Below, piece after piece: positions 20,003 through 29,959 of a stretch of DNA of 64,000 nucleotides (position 1 is the first letter of the stretch; every line of letters begins with the position of its first letter). Source of the DNA: Aliiroseovarius sp. S1339 (GTDB lineage Bacteria > Pseudomonadota > Alphaproteobacteria > Rhodobacterales > Rhodobacteraceae); assembly GCF_023195695.1 (NCBI RefSeq), contig NZ_JALPQG010000012.1:1-64000 (forward strand), given 5' to 3'. Made by a program: the position numbers and the translations under genes. The notes beneath the pieces were generated by a model. The model did not search any database, was not told where the DNA came from, and saw only the letters and a list, made by a program, of their open reading frames with translations.

Positions 20003-20575
20003 TTACCGTTTTCGGTCGCGGCGCGAGCTCATCGGCTGGAACGCGACGCCGACATGCGCCTCGCAATAGGGTTTGCCTTGTTGCGCAGGCAGACCACAGA
20101 ACCAAAATTCTTCGGTCGCGGGGTCGCCGATGGGCCATTTGCAGGTGCGTTCCGTCAGTTCCATCAGGTGCAGCTTCTTCGCACCTTTTTCAACTTCGCG
20201 CACCGATGCCAGCGCTTCGGGGCTGATTTCGTTCGCAGACGGTTGCGGCGGCAGGGGTTGGCCTGCCGGGATGATCTGCTTGCGCGCCGGGATTGGTCTG
20301 GTTTCGGCAGCGGGCTTGGCGGCTGGTTCCGCCTCTTTCTTTGGCGCGGCTTTCTTGGGCGGCGCCTTAGGCTTGGCTGCCACCTTCGGCGCGGCTTTTT
20401 CCTTGGCAGGCGCTTTCGAGCCACCGCCCGACCGGTTTGACAAGCCCAAACGGTGCACTTTGCCAATCACAGCATTGCGGGTCACACCCCCAAGCTCTTT
20501 TGCGATGACAGAGGCTGATTGCCCCTCGCCCCACATCTTTTTCAGGATTTCAACGCGCTCGTCGGTCCAGGACAT
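20003..20575 (-). CDS. gcrA: GcrA cell cycle regulator
   Basis: Alphaproteobacterial sigma-70 cofactor that activates promoters bearing CcrM-methylated GANTC sites (known from Caulobacter). The 190-aa protein has the DNA-binding N-terminus SWTDERVEILKKMW followed by GQSASVIAKELGG and TRNAVIGKVHRLGLS (residues 2-45), a low-complexity Ala/Lys/Pro linker (about 50-105), and the C-terminal sigma-binding region LMELTERTCKWPIGDP with CGLPAQQGKPYCEAH. A longer open frame upstream is not used. Followed by a clear terminator. Confidence 0.96.
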   Translation of the reverse strand: MSWTDERVEILKKMWGEGQSASVIAKELGGVTRNAVIGKVHRLGLSNRSGGGSKAPAKEKAAPKVAAKPKAPPKKAAPKKEAEPAAKPAAETRPIPARKQIIPAGQPLPPQPSANEISPEALASVREVEKGAKKLHLMELTERTCKWPIGDPATEEFWFCGLPAQQGKPYCEAHVGVAFQPMSSRRDRKR

Positions 20576-20636
20576 ATTTTTTCCCGTTTTTGGGTCGCCG
20601 TCCAGCAATAGCCCGGACAGCCCAGTGAATTCACAA

Positions 20637-20659
20637 GCGCCTATTTTAATCATAGGCGC
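20637..20659. promoter_or_regulatory. inverted repeat upstream of gcrA
   Basis: Perfect 8-bp arms GCGCCTAT (20637-20644) and ATAGGCGC (20652-20659) with a 7-base AT-rich centre. It lies 62-84 bases before the gcrA ATG and just after the EamA stop. No T-run follows in either direction, so an operator or a leader hairpin is more likely than a terminator. No GANTC site is present in this intergenic interval. Confidence 0.45.
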
Positions 20660-20684
20660 GGGGGATACAAGCGCAGATACTGTA

Positions 20685-21560
20685 TCAGCGTGACTTGCGG
20701 CTTTCGCGCCATGCAAGCAAAGCGCCACCTGCAATGATGATGGCTGCGCCCAACAGGCTTGTGTGCACCGGCACCACGCCGAACGCGGCGAAATCGTACA
20801 GTCCGGCAAACAGCAACGTGGCGTATGAGAACGGCACGACGAAGCTGGCATCCGCGCGTTTCATTGACTGGATGAAACAGGCTTGCGCCAGCGCCATCAT
20901 GAAACCAAGCGCCGCCAGCGCAACCCATTGCGCAGCCGTCGGCGACTGCCAAATCCAGATAACGGCCGACGTTGCGACCGACAGGCCAATGCCATTGTTG
21001 ATCCACAAGATCTGCAACGGCGCCTCGCGCCCGCTGAGCCTTTTGATCAGGGTGATTTCAAGCCCCATGACAACGGCGGCAGTCAGTGCCAGAAGTGCGG
21101 CCGGGTGGAAGCTGCCCGCGCCGGGCTGGATCAGAACAAGCGCGCCCAACAAAGCGATGGCGGCGGCAGAAAATCTGAGCGGCCCCACACGCTCGCCCAA
21201 CAGGGGAATGGCAAGCACCATTGCAAAGACGGGATTCAGAAAGCTGATCGCCGTCGCATCTGCCAGCGGAATGAAAGCCACAGCTGCGAACAACAGCGAA
21301 ATCCCGGTCCAGCCGGAAACCGAGCGTGCGATGTGCAGGGGCAGGTTTGCGCTTTTGAGCGCAGGGCGCTTGACCCCCACAACAGTGCTGATCACCAGAA
21401 ACGCAAACAGGAACCGGCCGTGGCTGATCTGCAATGGATGCAGTGGCTCGCCCAGCACGTCACGCCCGACAAGCTTTGCCATTAACGTCGTGCCCGCGAT
21501 CAATGACGAGGCCAGCAGCATGAAGCCCGCGGCGGCAAAGGGGGTGTGACGCGTTTCCAT
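20685..21560 (-). CDS. EamA/DMT-superfamily transporter
   Basis: Ten-segment inner-membrane protein of about 291 aa made of two EamA repeats (roughly residues 10-140 and 150-285). Typical features are the repeated small-residue rich helices (LNPVFAMVLAIPLLGERVGPLRF at the end of repeat 1; VPFSYATLLFAGLYDF in repeat 2) and a basic tail WRESRKSR. Such proteins export metabolites or amino acids; the substrate is unknown. I start at METRHTPF (21560); an ATG two codons earlier is equally possible. Confidence 0.88.
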   Translation of the reverse strand: METRHTPFAAAGFMLLASSLIAGTTLMAKLVGRDVLGEPLHPLQISHGRFLFAFLVISTVVGVKRPALKSANLPLHIARSVSGWTGISLLFAAVAFIPLADATAISFLNPVFAMVLAIPLLGERVGPLRFSAAAIALLGALVLIQPGAGSFHPAALLALTAAVVMGLEITLIKRLSGREAPLQILWINNGIGLSVATSAVIWIWQSPTAAQWVALAALGFMMALAQACFIQSMKRADASFVVPFSYATLLFAGLYDFAAFGVVPVHTSLLGAAIIIAGGALLAWRESRKSR

Positions 21561-21794
21561 CCGCACCGCTTATCGGGTGACGCGGGGCTTGAAAAGTCTG
21601 GACAGAAGAATTGCCTTCCCGTAAGCCCGCCTTATGAACAAACGCCTGCATATCGCTAACAACCGACGCCGACGCATCTGCGCCTGACGTCCCGTCCCAT
21701 TTGTTCGTGCGCATTTGCGCATATCCCCTTTGAAATTGTTGACTTGAAGCCAGCCATACGGCACCCAAGGGCTTCTTTTGTAAAGGATACCGAC

Positions 21795-22979
21795 ATGATC
21801 GCGTCGCTTCTTCCGACCTATAACCGTGTTGATCTTGCGTTTGAGCGCGGGCAGGGCAGTTGGCTGATCACGAGGGATGGTGAACGATACTTAGATCTGG
21901 GCGCAGGCATCGCAGTGAATGCTTTGGGCCACGCGCATCCCGCACTGGTCAAGGCGTTGGCTGAGCAAGGCGCGAAGCTGTGGCATGTGTCCAACCTTTA
22001 TACCATTCCTGAGCAGCAAAAGCTGGCGGATATGCTGGTTGATTTGACCTTTGCAGATACCGTGTTCTTCACCAATTCGGGCACCGAGGCGTGCGAGCTT
22101 GCTGTCAAGATGGCGCGCAAATACTGGCACGAAAAAGGCCAACCGGAGCGCGCGCGGATCATCGGGTTTGACGGCTCGTTTCATGGCAGGTCATCTGCCG
22201 GGATCGCGGCAGCAGGCGGTGAAAAGCTGACCAAAGGGTTTGGCCCGCTTCTGCCCGGATTTACCCATCTGCCATTTGGCGATCTGGACGGTCTGACCAG
22301 TGCGTTGGCGGACGAAGACGTTGCCGCGGTGATCATCGAACCGGTGCAGGGCGAGGGTGGTATCCGCCCCGTGCCTGACGACGAATTGAAAGCAATCCGT
22401 GCGGCGTGTGACACGGCGGGTGCGCTTCTGATTTTTGACGAGGTGCAATGCGGTATGGGACGGACCGGCAAATTGTTCGCCCATGAATGGTCGGGCGTGA
22501 CGCCCGACATCATGATGGTCGCCAAGGGTATCGGCGGGGGCTTCCCACTAGGCGCAGTTCTTGCGACCGAGGATGCGGCAAGCGGCATGGTCGCGGGCAC
22601 CCACGGGTCGACCTATGGCGGGAACCCGCTGGCCTGTGCTATCGGGGCCACGGTCACGCAGATCGTGTCGGACCCAGCCTTTCTTGACGACGTGCGCCGT
22701 AAATCCGGGCTGCTGAGGCAGAAACTCGAAGGTTTGGTGGCCGCTCATCCGGAAGTGTTCGCGGGTGTGCGCGGGTCGGGCTTGATGCTGGGGCTGGTCT
22801 GCAAGGCCCCCAATACCGACGTGTTGAGTGCTTGTTATGATGCGAGAGTTCTGTGCGTTCCTGCGGCCGATAATGTGCTGCGTATCCTGCCAGCCTTGAC
22901 CATTGAAGACGACGATATCACCGAGGCCGTGAGCCGTCTTGAAACCGCTGCCAAGGCTGTGGAGGGCCAGATTAAATGA
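21795..22979 (+). CDS. argD: acetylornithine aminotransferase
   Basis: Class-III PLP aminotransferase of 394 aa. Motifs: [14 protein letters not shown] at about 33-46, [19 protein letters not shown] at about 93-111, [19 protein letters not shown] at about 215-233, and the PLP lysine in [15 protein letters not shown]. It overlaps argF by 4 bases (ATGA), which makes ArgD, acting in arginine synthesis on N-acetylornithine, the best call; it may also serve succinyldiaminopimelate in lysine synthesis. ATG 21795 has AAAGGA 8 bases upstream, whereas the open frame from 21744 has no such site. Confidence 0.94.
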   Translation: MIASLLPTYNRVDLAFERGQGSWLITRDGERYLDLGAGIAVNALGHAHPALVKALAEQGAKLWHVSNLYTIPEQQKLADMLVDLTFADTVFFTNSGTEACELAVKMARKYWHEKGQPERARIIGFDGSFHGRSSAGIAAAGGEKLTKGFGPLLPGFTHLPFGDLDGLTSALADEDVAAVIIEPVQGEGGIRPVPDDELKAIRAACDTAGALLIFDEVQCGMGRTGKLFAHEWSGVTPDIMMVAKGIGGGFPLGAVLATEDAASGMVAGTHGSTYGGNPLACAIGATVTQIVSDPAFLDDVRRKSGLLRQKLEGLVAAHPEVFAGVRGSGLMLGLVCKAPNTDVLSACYDARVLCVPAADNVLRILPALTIEDDDITEAVSRLETAAKAVEGQIK

Positions 22980-23902
22980 GACATTTTCTTGATATTAACA
23001 AGACCGATAAATCTGATCTGAAGGGCATGATCGCGCAAGCACACCAGATCAAGACGGCGCGTGCGGGCAGGCCCAAGGGTGCGTTGGATGACGAACTGCC
23101 GCTAAAGGACCACATGGTTGCGCTGATTTTCGAAAAGCCCTCGACCCGGACCCGCGTCAGTTTTGATGTGGGCGTGCGTCAGATGGGCGGGCAGACGATG
23201 GTTCTGTCCGGCTCCGAGATGCAGTTGGGTCATGGCGAGACCGTGGCCGACACTGCACGCGTGCTCAGCCGCTATGTAGACATGATTATGATCCGCACAT
23301 TTGAGGAAGCAACTTTGCTTGAACTGGCGGAACATGCCGATGTTCCGGTGATCAACGGGCTGACGAACCGCTCGCACCCTTGCCAGATCATGGCCGACAT
23401 TCTGACCTATGAGGAACATCGCGGTTCGATCGCGGGTAAAAAAGTGGTGTGGGCGGGAGATGGTAATAACGTCTGTGCCTCGTTCCTGCACGCGGCGGGG
23501 GCGTTCGGGTTTGACCTGACTTTCACCGGCCCGGACGTGCTGGATCCCGAGGCGGTTTTCGTCGAAGAAGCGCGCCGCAATGGTGCAATGGTCGAGATCG
23601 TGCGCGATCCGGTGAAAGCCGTGGACGGTGCCGACCTGATTGTTGCAGACACATGGGTGTCAATGCATGACGCGCCGTCGGCACGCGAACGGCGCCACAA
23701 CCTGTTGCGCCCCTATCAAATCAACGACGAATTGCTGGCCCACGCCAAGCCCGACGCATTGTTTATGCATTGCCTGCCCGCCCACCGGGAAGAGGAAGTG
23801 ACGAATTCGGTCATGGATGGCCCGCAATCGGTGATCTTTGACGAGGCGGAGAACCGACTGCACGCCCAAAAAGCAGTCATGCGCTGGTGTTTGAGGAAAT
23901 AA
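22976..23902 (+). CDS. argF: ornithine carbamoyltransferase
   Basis: Transfers the carbamoyl group to ornithine to make citrulline. Carbamoyl-phosphate-binding motif STRTR (in [14 protein letters not shown]), HPCQ in [12 protein letters not shown], ornithine-binding DTWVSMHD, and HCLPAHRE near the C-terminus. 308 aa, anabolic size. Translationally coupled to argD through a 4-base overlap. Confidence 0.97.
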   Translation: MRHFLDINKTDKSDLKGMIAQAHQIKTARAGRPKGALDDELPLKDHMVALIFEKPSTRTRVSFDVGVRQMGGQTMVLSGSEMQLGHGETVADTARVLSRYVDMIMIRTFEEATLLELAEHADVPVINGLTNRSHPCQIMADILTYEEHRGSIAGKKVVWAGDGNNVCASFLHAAGAFGFDLTFTGPDVLDPEAVFVEEARRNGAMVEIVRDPVKAVDGADLIVADTWVSMHDAPSARERRHNLLRPYQINDELLAHAKPDALFMHCLPAHREEEVTNSVMDGPQSVIFDEAENRLHAQKAVMRWCLRK

Positions 23903-23923
23903 TAATCGCCTGAAGTGGTGTAG

Positions 23924-23964
23924 CAGGGGCATTGCCCCTACGGTGTCACGCAGCGCGTGGCACC
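23924..23964. repeat. tandem-hairpin intergenic element (argF / PiT)
   Basis: Two adjacent hairpins lie between convergent genes: AGGGGC-ATT-GCCCCT (23925-23939) and GGTGTCACGC-AGC-GCGTGGCACC (23942-23964, one wobble). No T-run follows. The arrangement is like the element at 63670-63708 and resembles the dispersed palindromic sequences common between genes in Rhodobacteraceae. Confidence 0.5.
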
Positions 23965-24017
23965 TACCCGTGGACATTTGGGACCAGAACAAGTCTAGTC
24001 GCGGTCGGCCTTCCGGA

Positions 24018-25502
24018 TCATGCCATGAAGGCATTTAGCAGATAGAAGATCACTGCGGACATGACGGCGGCAGCCGGAACCGTGATCACCCATGCGGCAA
24101 CGATGGTCATGAAATGCGAGCGACGCACCAGTTTGCGGCGGCGGCGTTCCTCGCGGGCGATGCGTTTGATTTCGGGTAAGGCGACGTTTGAGCGGCGCAA
24201 GCGGCGCTCCATATGGAACTCACGATAGAAGCCGACACCGAACACCCCGCCCACCGCGATGTGGGTCGAGCTGACCGGCAGGCCCAGCCAGCTGGCGACA
24301 ATCACCGTGATCGCCGCGGACAGCGCCACACAATAGGCGCGCATTGGGTTTAGTTTGGTGATCTGGCTTCCGACCATACGAATGAGTTTCGGGCCAAACA
24401 GCATCAGGCCAAAGCTGATGCCGAATGCGCCGATGACCATGACCCATGTTGGAATGGTGACTTTGGCTGCAAAATCGCCAACGCTTTCCACGTGCACGAT
24501 GGCGGCCAGTGGGCCAACTGCGTTCGCAACATCATTTGCACCATGAGCGAAAGACAGAAGAGCTGCCGAAAAGATCAACGGTAGGGCAAAGAGTGTTTTC
24601 AGTGACTTGGTGCGGTTTTCAAGCCCTTTGGCCTGGCGCGCAATCAGCGGGGTGGTCACGACATAAGCGATAACGCCGGTTGCGGCACCAATCAGCAGAG
24701 CTGTTGTAAGATCAATTGAGACGACGCGTTTTAGCCCCTTGATCGAAAGATAAGCGCCAAAGGCGGCGGCCATGATGGCGATCAGCACCGGAACCCAGCG
24801 TTTTGCGGCTGCGATCTTGTCTTCTTGATAGATGATTTTGTGTTTGATCAGCGCCAGAAAAAGCGCGGCAATCGCGCCGCCCAATACCGGTGAAATTACC
24901 CATGACGCGGCAATCATCCCCATCGTGGGCCAGCTGACCGCGGCGAATCCGGCGGCGGCGATACCCGCCCCCATGACGCCCCCCACGACCGAGTGCGTGG
25001 TGGATACAGGCGCGCCCACCCAAGTGGCCAGATTTACCCAAAGTGCCGACGATATCAGTGCCGCCATCATCGCCCATACGAACGTGCGCGACTGTTCGAA
25101 CCCTGAAGGATCAATGATCCCTTTTGAGATCGTCGAGACAACATCGCCCCCGGCCAACAGCGCCCCAGCACTTTCGCAAATAATGGCGATGACGATGGCA
25201 CCGCTCATGGTCAGCGCGTTTGCCCCAACCGCAGGCCCCATATTGTTGGCCACATCGTTGGCCCCAATGTTCAGCGCCATATACGCGCCAAAGGCCGCAG
25301 CGATAACGACCACAAGCGAGGTCGGAGTCTGACCAAAGAACACAGCCGCACCCAAGGCTGCAATGACGATGAAAGCAAGCGCGACACCCATGCCAACCAA
25401 TGGGCGCGCAACATATTGCGTGGCGTATTCGACCTGACTGATGCGATTGAGGTCTTTGTCCAGCGTTTTCCACTGGCTGCCGCGGTTGTCTACGCTCATC
25501 AT
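24018..25502 (-). CDS. PiT-family inorganic phosphate transporter
   Basis: 494-aa membrane protein with the duplicated PHO4 signature (PF01384): GANDVANNMGPAVGANALTMSGA in the first half and GANDVANAVGPLAAIV in the second, plus paired VSTTHSVVGG and VSSTHIAVGG motifs. These identify low-affinity H+- or cation-coupled phosphate uptake. The C-terminus has a basic cytoplasmic loop (LPEIKRIAREERRRRKLVRRS) before the last two segments. An N-terminal extension of about 50 aa precedes the first transmembrane segment. No PhoU-like gene is adjacent, which is unusual for many PiT operons but not diagnostic. Confidence 0.92.
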   Translation of the reverse strand: MMSVDNRGSQWKTLDKDLNRISQVEYATQYVARPLVGMGVALAFIVIAALGAAVFFGQTPTSLVVVIAAAFGAYMALNIGANDVANNMGPAVGANALTMSGAIVIAIICESAGALLAGGDVVSTISKGIIDPSGFEQSRTFVWAMMAALISSALWVNLATWVGAPVSTTHSVVGGVMGAGIAAAGFAAVSWPTMGMIAASWVISPVLGGAIAALFLALIKHKIIYQEDKIAAAKRWVPVLIAIMAAAFGAYLSIKGLKRVVSIDLTTALLIGAATGVIAYVVTTPLIARQAKGLENRTKSLKTLFALPLIFSAALLSFAHGANDVANAVGPLAAIVHVESVGDFAAKVTIPTWVMVIGAFGISFGLMLFGPKLIRMVGSQITKLNPMRAYCVALSAAITVIVASWLGLPVSSTHIAVGGVFGVGFYREFHMERRLRRSNVALPEIKRIAREERRRRKLVRRSHFMTIVAAWVITVPAAAVMSAVIFYLLNAFMA

Positions 25503-25530
25503 CGGTTCCCTTGGCTGGCGCGCTGTCTTA

Positions 25531-25568
25531 CGGCTGGGTTACAGCCGCTGCAATTAGCGCATGCGCTA
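25531..25568. promoter_or_regulatory. hairpin plus 14-bp palindrome upstream of the PiT gene
   Basis: Upstream of the phosphate transporter start (25502) are a hairpin CGGCTG-GGTTA-CAGCCG (25531-25547) and a perfect palindrome TAGCGCATGCGCTA (25555-25568). The latter has the form of a dimeric operator. No recognisable Pho box is seen. Confidence 0.4.
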
Positions 25569-25633
25569 GACGGTCGGGCACGAAAATGCAACAGATTCGC
25601 GGCAATTCCAACCAAGCCAAAAAGGGATGTGTC

Positions 25634-26092
25634 TTAGAATTCGCGCAAGATTTTCTGGAGGTCTTTTTCAGCCACCATTTCGGCGGCTTGTTCTGCCGGA
25701 ACCCAAGCGCGCGTGCGTTCGTCTGCTTCCGGGAAATCATCAACAAGTTTCTCAACCTTCAGCGGAAAAACAGAGGTCGTGCAGCGGGCAACGCCGCCGA
25801 AATCCATCTCTTTTTCGGAGCTGAATGCACCGATTGGCGCGCGGTCCAACTGTCCTTCGGACACGCCGGCCTCTTCCCAGGCTTCTTGGCGGGCGGCTTC
25901 AGCGGCGTTCATGCCGTCCATTGGCCAGCCTTTGGGCAGAATCCAGCGCCCGGTCCCGCGAGATGTCACCAACAGCACTTCTTTATCATCGCCTGCGTCG
26001 CGATAGCAAAGCGCCGCGACCTGCACCCGTTTGGGTCGTTGGAACAATGGGGTGACGACCTGTTCCCAAGCCTGTTTTAGCAATGGTGTCAT
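25634..26092 (-). CDS. NUDIX hydrolase
   Basis: 152-aa hydrolase of nucleoside-diphosphate-linked compounds. The NUDIX box is nearly canonical: GMNAAEAARQEAWEEAGV (about residues 58-75), matching G-x5-E-x7-R-E-x2-E-E-x-G. The preceding GRWILPKGWPMD and the later phosphate-type context (FPLKVEKLVDDFPEADERTRAW) resemble the diphosphoinositol-polyphosphate/Ap-n-A subclass, so the substrate may be a dinucleoside polyphosphate. It is on the same strand as the PiT gene, 131 bases upstream of it. Confidence 0.87.
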   Translation of the reverse strand: MTPLLKQAWEQVVTPLFQRPKRVQVAALCYRDAGDDKEVLLVTSRGTGRWILPKGWPMDGMNAAEAARQEAWEEAGVSEGQLDRAPIGAFSSEKEMDFGGVARCTTSVFPLKVEKLVDDFPEADERTRAWVPAEQAAEMVAEKDLQKILREF

Positions 26093-26216
26093 TTTGTACC
26101 TGCGCGCTTTTGGGCTTTTCGCCCGTTTTTTCTATCCATTAGGATATGGGGTAATGAGGGTGAAATGCAAGTAAACGCCCTGTGAGGGGAGTTTTTGCGC
26201 GGTTTTGTTGCCGGAT

Positions 26217-28670
26217 TCAGTTTTTTCGTGATTTCGCGCGCAGGGTCGGATCGGCCTGCGTCGGATCCTCGGGCCAAGGGTGCTTGGGATAGCGCCCACG
26301 CATATCTTTGCGCACATCCTGATAGCTTGTGGCCCAGAAATTTGGAACATCCGTCGTGGTTTGAACCGGGCGCTGGGCGGGCGACAGAAGCGTGACGCGC
26401 AGAGGGGTATTGCCGATCATCGGGTGACGAGTGGTGCCGAACATCTCTTGCAGGCGCAAGCTGATTTCGGGGGCATCACCGGAATAGTCGATCGGCGTCT
26501 TGCGGCCCATTGGCGTTGTGAAATGGGCGGGCGCGTCCCGGTCCAGCCGCGACATTTGGGTCCAGTCAAGGCGGGCGCGAAGGGTATCCAGCAGGTCAAA
26601 GCGTTTCCAGTCAGCGCTGGTTTTGACCCCCGTGAGGTGCGGGAGAAGCCAATCCTCCAACGCCTCCATCAGCGCTGCGTCGGACATGTCGGGCAGGTCA
26701 TCGCCGCCCGCCCTTAACAGTTCGACGCGGGCAATGAACCGGCGCGCGGCGTCCGAGGGGCGCAAGCCAAGCTCACGCACGCCGTCCAGCATGGCGCGCG
26801 CCACCTCGGCTTCAGGTGCGTCTTTCCACATCCGGTCATCCAGCACCAAAGCGCCCAGCCGTTCTTGGCGACGCGCCACCACGCGGCCATCGCGTTTGGA
26901 CCATGCGCAGTGATCGACCCAGTTGATCTGGTCTGCAAACAACTCGCGCAATTCGCCGTCACTGATCTGGATGGCTTGGCGCATGCAGGCCTCGCGCGGG
27001 TTGCCGTCGGTATCGGTGACGACGATCAGGCGCGCGCCAGCAAGGGGGTCGCCTTCGTCGATCACGGCCCCTTTGCCGCCGGACAAAACGAAACGCGGCG
27101 TGTCACCGGGGCGACGCAGCCCCACGCGGTCAGGATAGGCCAGCGCGGCCATTTGGGCTTCGCTGAACGTGGTTTTTTTGGGTGGAACAAGTTTGCGAAG
27201 GCGTCGGGCTTCAGAGCGGATGCGTTCTATCGCGCCTCGGTTTGGCGTGATGGCACGGCGCGCCTCGAACGATTTCGGGTCGCGAATGGCCTCGAGACTT
27301 AGGGAAAGATCACGGGGCGCGTGACGGGGCAGTGGATCACGCTCGCCCCACAGTGCAGCAAGATCGGCGGCATCGGGGCCGGCGGTTGCCAACATATGCC
27401 CGAGGCGTGGATGCATCGGCAGGCGGGCAAGCGTCTGGCCGTGCGGGGTAATGCGACCATCTCCATCCAGTGCGCCGAGCGCTTGCAGCAACGATTGCGC
27501 CTCGGCCAGCACGCCGGCGTTAGGCGGCGTCAGGAACGCCAGATCTGACCCATCCGGAGACCCCCATTGCGCAAGCTCAAGCGCCAGAGGGGCAAGGTCG
27601 GCGGTTTCAATCTCGGCGGGTGGGAAGGGGGGCAGGCCACCCTCTTCGCCCTTAGTCCAGAGCCGATAGCATACGCCCGGTGCAACGCGGCCAGCGCGGC
27701 CCCGGCGTTGCGTAGCCTCGGCCTTTGACACGCGTTCGGTGACCAGCCGTGACATGCCTGACCCTGGGTCGAACCGGGCGCGGCGCGACTGGCCCGCGTC
27801 GACCACAACGCGAATGTCCTGAATGGTCAGCGATGTTTCAGCGATCGAGGTTGCCAGCACTATTTTTCGCCCCGATGTGGCCGGTGCAATCGCGGCGCGC
27901 TGGGCCGCGAAATCCATCGCGCCGAACAGCGGATGAAGGTGGCAATCAGAGGGCAGATGTGGGCGCAGCGCGGCTTCCGTCCGTCGGATTTCGCCTTCGC
28001 CGGGTAGGAACACCAACACGCCGCCCTCGGTCTGCGTCAGTGCTTCGCGAACCAGGTCTGCGGTCGCGTCAGGCAACCGTGCGGTCTTTGGCAAGGGCGT
28101 GGACAAGTGGCGTGTTTCGACCGGAAACGCGCGCCCATCCGAGCGCACGATGGGTGCGTTGTCCAAAAGCTGAGCGACCGGGTCCGCGTCCAGCGTGGCG
28201 GACATGACGACCAGCTTCAGATCCTCACGCAGAGCCTGCATCGCCTCCCACGTCAGGGCAAGGCCAAGGTCCGCATTCAGCGAACGTTCGTGGAATTCGT
28301 CAAAGATCACCGCGCCGATCCCGGCCAGCGACGGGTCGGATTGCAACATCCGGGTCAGAATGCCTTCGGTGACGACCTCGATCTTTGTGGTTTTGCTGGT
28401 TTTGGCCTCGCCGCGAATGCGATAGCCGACGGTATCCCCCACCCGTTCGCCTAAAGTTTGCGCCATACGCTCGGCGGCCGCGCGGGCGGCCAGACGGCGG
28501 GGCTCCAGCATGATCAGCTTGCCCGCAAAGGCTTTCGCCTCAAGCATGGCTAGCGGCACCACAGTGGTTTTCCCCGCCCCAGGCGGCGCCATCAGCACGG
28601 CGCGGCCCGCTTGGTGCAGGGCAGCCATCAGGTCGGGCAGAGCGTCGTGAATGGGTAAGGTGTCGTGCAT
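26217..28670 (-). CDS. hrpB: ATP-dependent helicase HrpB
   Basis: DEAH-box RNA helicase-like protein, 817 aa, the usual HrpB length. Motif I GAGKTT (about 32-37), motif II DEFHERS (about 121-127), SATLD (motif III, about 158-162), ATSIAETSLTI (motif V region) and QRRGRAGRVAPG (motif VI). The C-terminal HrpB-specific region ends with FWATSYQDVRKDMRGRYPKHPWPEDP, typical of the family. Biological role is not well defined. It is divergent from meaB with a short shared intergenic region. Confidence 0.95.
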   Translation of the reverse strand: MHDTLPIHDALPDLMAALHQAGRAVLMAPPGAGKTTVVPLAMLEAKAFAGKLIMLEPRRLAARAAAERMAQTLGERVGDTVGYRIRGEAKTSKTTKIEVVTEGILTRMLQSDPSLAGIGAVIFDEFHERSLNADLGLALTWEAMQALREDLKLVVMSATLDADPVAQLLDNAPIVRSDGRAFPVETRHLSTPLPKTARLPDATADLVREALTQTEGGVLVFLPGEGEIRRTEAALRPHLPSDCHLHPLFGAMDFAAQRAAIAPATSGRKIVLATSIAETSLTIQDIRVVVDAGQSRRARFDPGSGMSRLVTERVSKAEATQRRGRAGRVAPGVCYRLWTKGEEGGLPPFPPAEIETADLAPLALELAQWGSPDGSDLAFLTPPNAGVLAEAQSLLQALGALDGDGRITPHGQTLARLPMHPRLGHMLATAGPDAADLAALWGERDPLPRHAPRDLSLSLEAIRDPKSFEARRAITPNRGAIERIRSEARRLRKLVPPKKTTFSEAQMAALAYPDRVGLRRPGDTPRFVLSGGKGAVIDEGDPLAGARLIVVTDTDGNPREACMRQAIQISDGELRELFADQINWVDHCAWSKRDGRVVARRQERLGALVLDDRMWKDAPEAEVARAMLDGVRELGLRPSDAARRFIARVELLRAGGDDLPDMSDAALMEALEDWLLPHLTGVKTSADWKRFDLLDTLRARLDWTQMSRLDRDAPAHFTTPMGRKTPIDYSGDAPEISLRLQEMFGTTRHPMIGNTPLRVTLLSPAQRPVQTTTDVPNFWATSYQDVRKDMRGRYPKHPWPEDPTQADPTLRAKSRKN

Positions 28671-28784
28671 CCCCCCTTATCGGGCGTGGCGCGGCTTTGG
28701 TCCAGACGTCAGCGGGCTGTTAGCGCTGGACCTCTGGACAGACCGCAACTTGCGCGCCATGACTGTGCGAAAGTTGGAGGCGAC

Positions 28785-29771
28785 ATGGACATTCAGGATC
28801 TGGCAACACGCGTGGCTGCGGGCGAACGGCGGGCTTTGGCGCGGGCGATTACTTTGGTGGAAAGTGGACGGTCAGATCACCGCAAACAGGCGGGCGAATT
28901 GCTGGATTTGTTGGCACCGGCCGGGCGTCAGGCGTTGCGCATTGGCTTGTCGGGCACGCCGGGTGTTGGCAAGTCGACCTTCATCGAAGCTTTCGGCATG
29001 TTCCTGATTGAAAAGGGGTTGAGGGTCGCTGTTCTGGCTGTTGATCCCAGTTCCGCCCGATCTGGCGGATCAATCCTTGGTGATAAAACGCGGATGGAAA
29101 ACCTGAGTCGCGAGAAGAACGCGTTTATCCGCCCTTCGCCCGCACAATCCCAATTGGGTGGTGTGGCGCGACGCACACGCGAAGCGGTGGCCCTGTGCGA
29201 AGCGGCCGGGTTTGACATCGTGCTGATTGAAACCGTCGGCGTTGGCCAGTCCGAAACCATGGTGGCGGAAATGTCTGACCTGTTTTTGCTTCTGCTCGCC
29301 CCTGCCGGCGGAGACGAGCTTCAGGGCGTCAAGCGCGGGATCATGGAGATCGCGGATATTATCTTGGTGAACAAGGCGGATGGCGATCTGAAACCATCAG
29401 CAATGCGGACCTGTTCGGATTATTCCGGCGCGTTGCGGCTGTTGCGCAAGCGCGTTTATGACCCCGAAGGGTTCCCCAGAGCGATGACGGTGTCGGCGGT
29501 AACGCAAGACGGATTGCCCGAGGCATGGGACGCGATGAGCGAACTTGTCGACTGGCGCCGCGCCCAAGGGCATTGGGAAAAACGGCGTGCTGAGCAATCG
29601 CGCCACTGGTTTGAAGAAGACGTCCGTATTGGGCTGCTATCCGTGCTGGAGCGCGCAGAAACCCGTGCACAGATCGACCAATTGGGCACGCTGGTTGCGC
29701 GCGGTGAAATGTCAGTCACCCGCGCGGCGGAAGAAGCCATTGCACATCTTCAGGACGCGCGCCTGCGTTAA
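28785..29771 (+). CDS. meaB: methylmalonyl-CoA mutase-associated GTPase MeaB
   Basis: G3E-type GTPase that protects and reloads methylmalonyl-CoA mutase with adenosylcobalamin. Walker A GTPGVGKST at 57-65, then DPSSARSGGSILGDKTRM, ETVGVGQSE (switch/Walker B region) and NKADGD (G4). 328 aa. ATG 28785 has TTGGAGG ahead of it; the longer frame from 28665 overlaps the hrpB start and is not used. The mutase gene is outside the window, and epimerase mce is at 9591. Confidence 0.95.
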   Translation: MDIQDLATRVAAGERRALARAITLVESGRSDHRKQAGELLDLLAPAGRQALRIGLSGTPGVGKSTFIEAFGMFLIEKGLRVAVLAVDPSSARSGGSILGDKTRMENLSREKNAFIRPSPAQSQLGGVARRTREAVALCEAAGFDIVLIETVGVGQSETMVAEMSDLFLLLLAPAGGDELQGVKRGIMEIADIILVNKADGDLKPSAMRTCSDYSGALRLLRKRVYDPEGFPRAMTVSAVTQDGLPEAWDAMSELVDWRRAQGHWEKRRAEQSRHWFEEDVRIGLLSVLERAETRAQIDQLGTLVARGEMSVTRAAEEAIAHLQDARLR

Positions 29772-29959
29772 ACCCGCGCTCCCAGCCGGGGGTTGATGGG
29801 CGCTAACATCTGGGCTAGCGTTCCTTCACGAACATGAGGGAGAGATGCCGGATGAATCATTTCAGGATGCCATACTGCGACTAAGACGCAGGTCCTGTTG
29901 GGCTGTCGTCGGCCCCGTTCATCCCATCTTATCCCCCCATCAGCGCACGGAGCGCATTC

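Noticed and set aside
26109-26131. GGGC-TTTTC-GCCC followed by a T-run on the plus strand
   Set aside because: It would terminate plus-strand transcripts, but no plus-strand gene lies upstream of it; both neighbours are on the minus strand. It may stop antisense transcription, but I cannot support it as a gene terminator.
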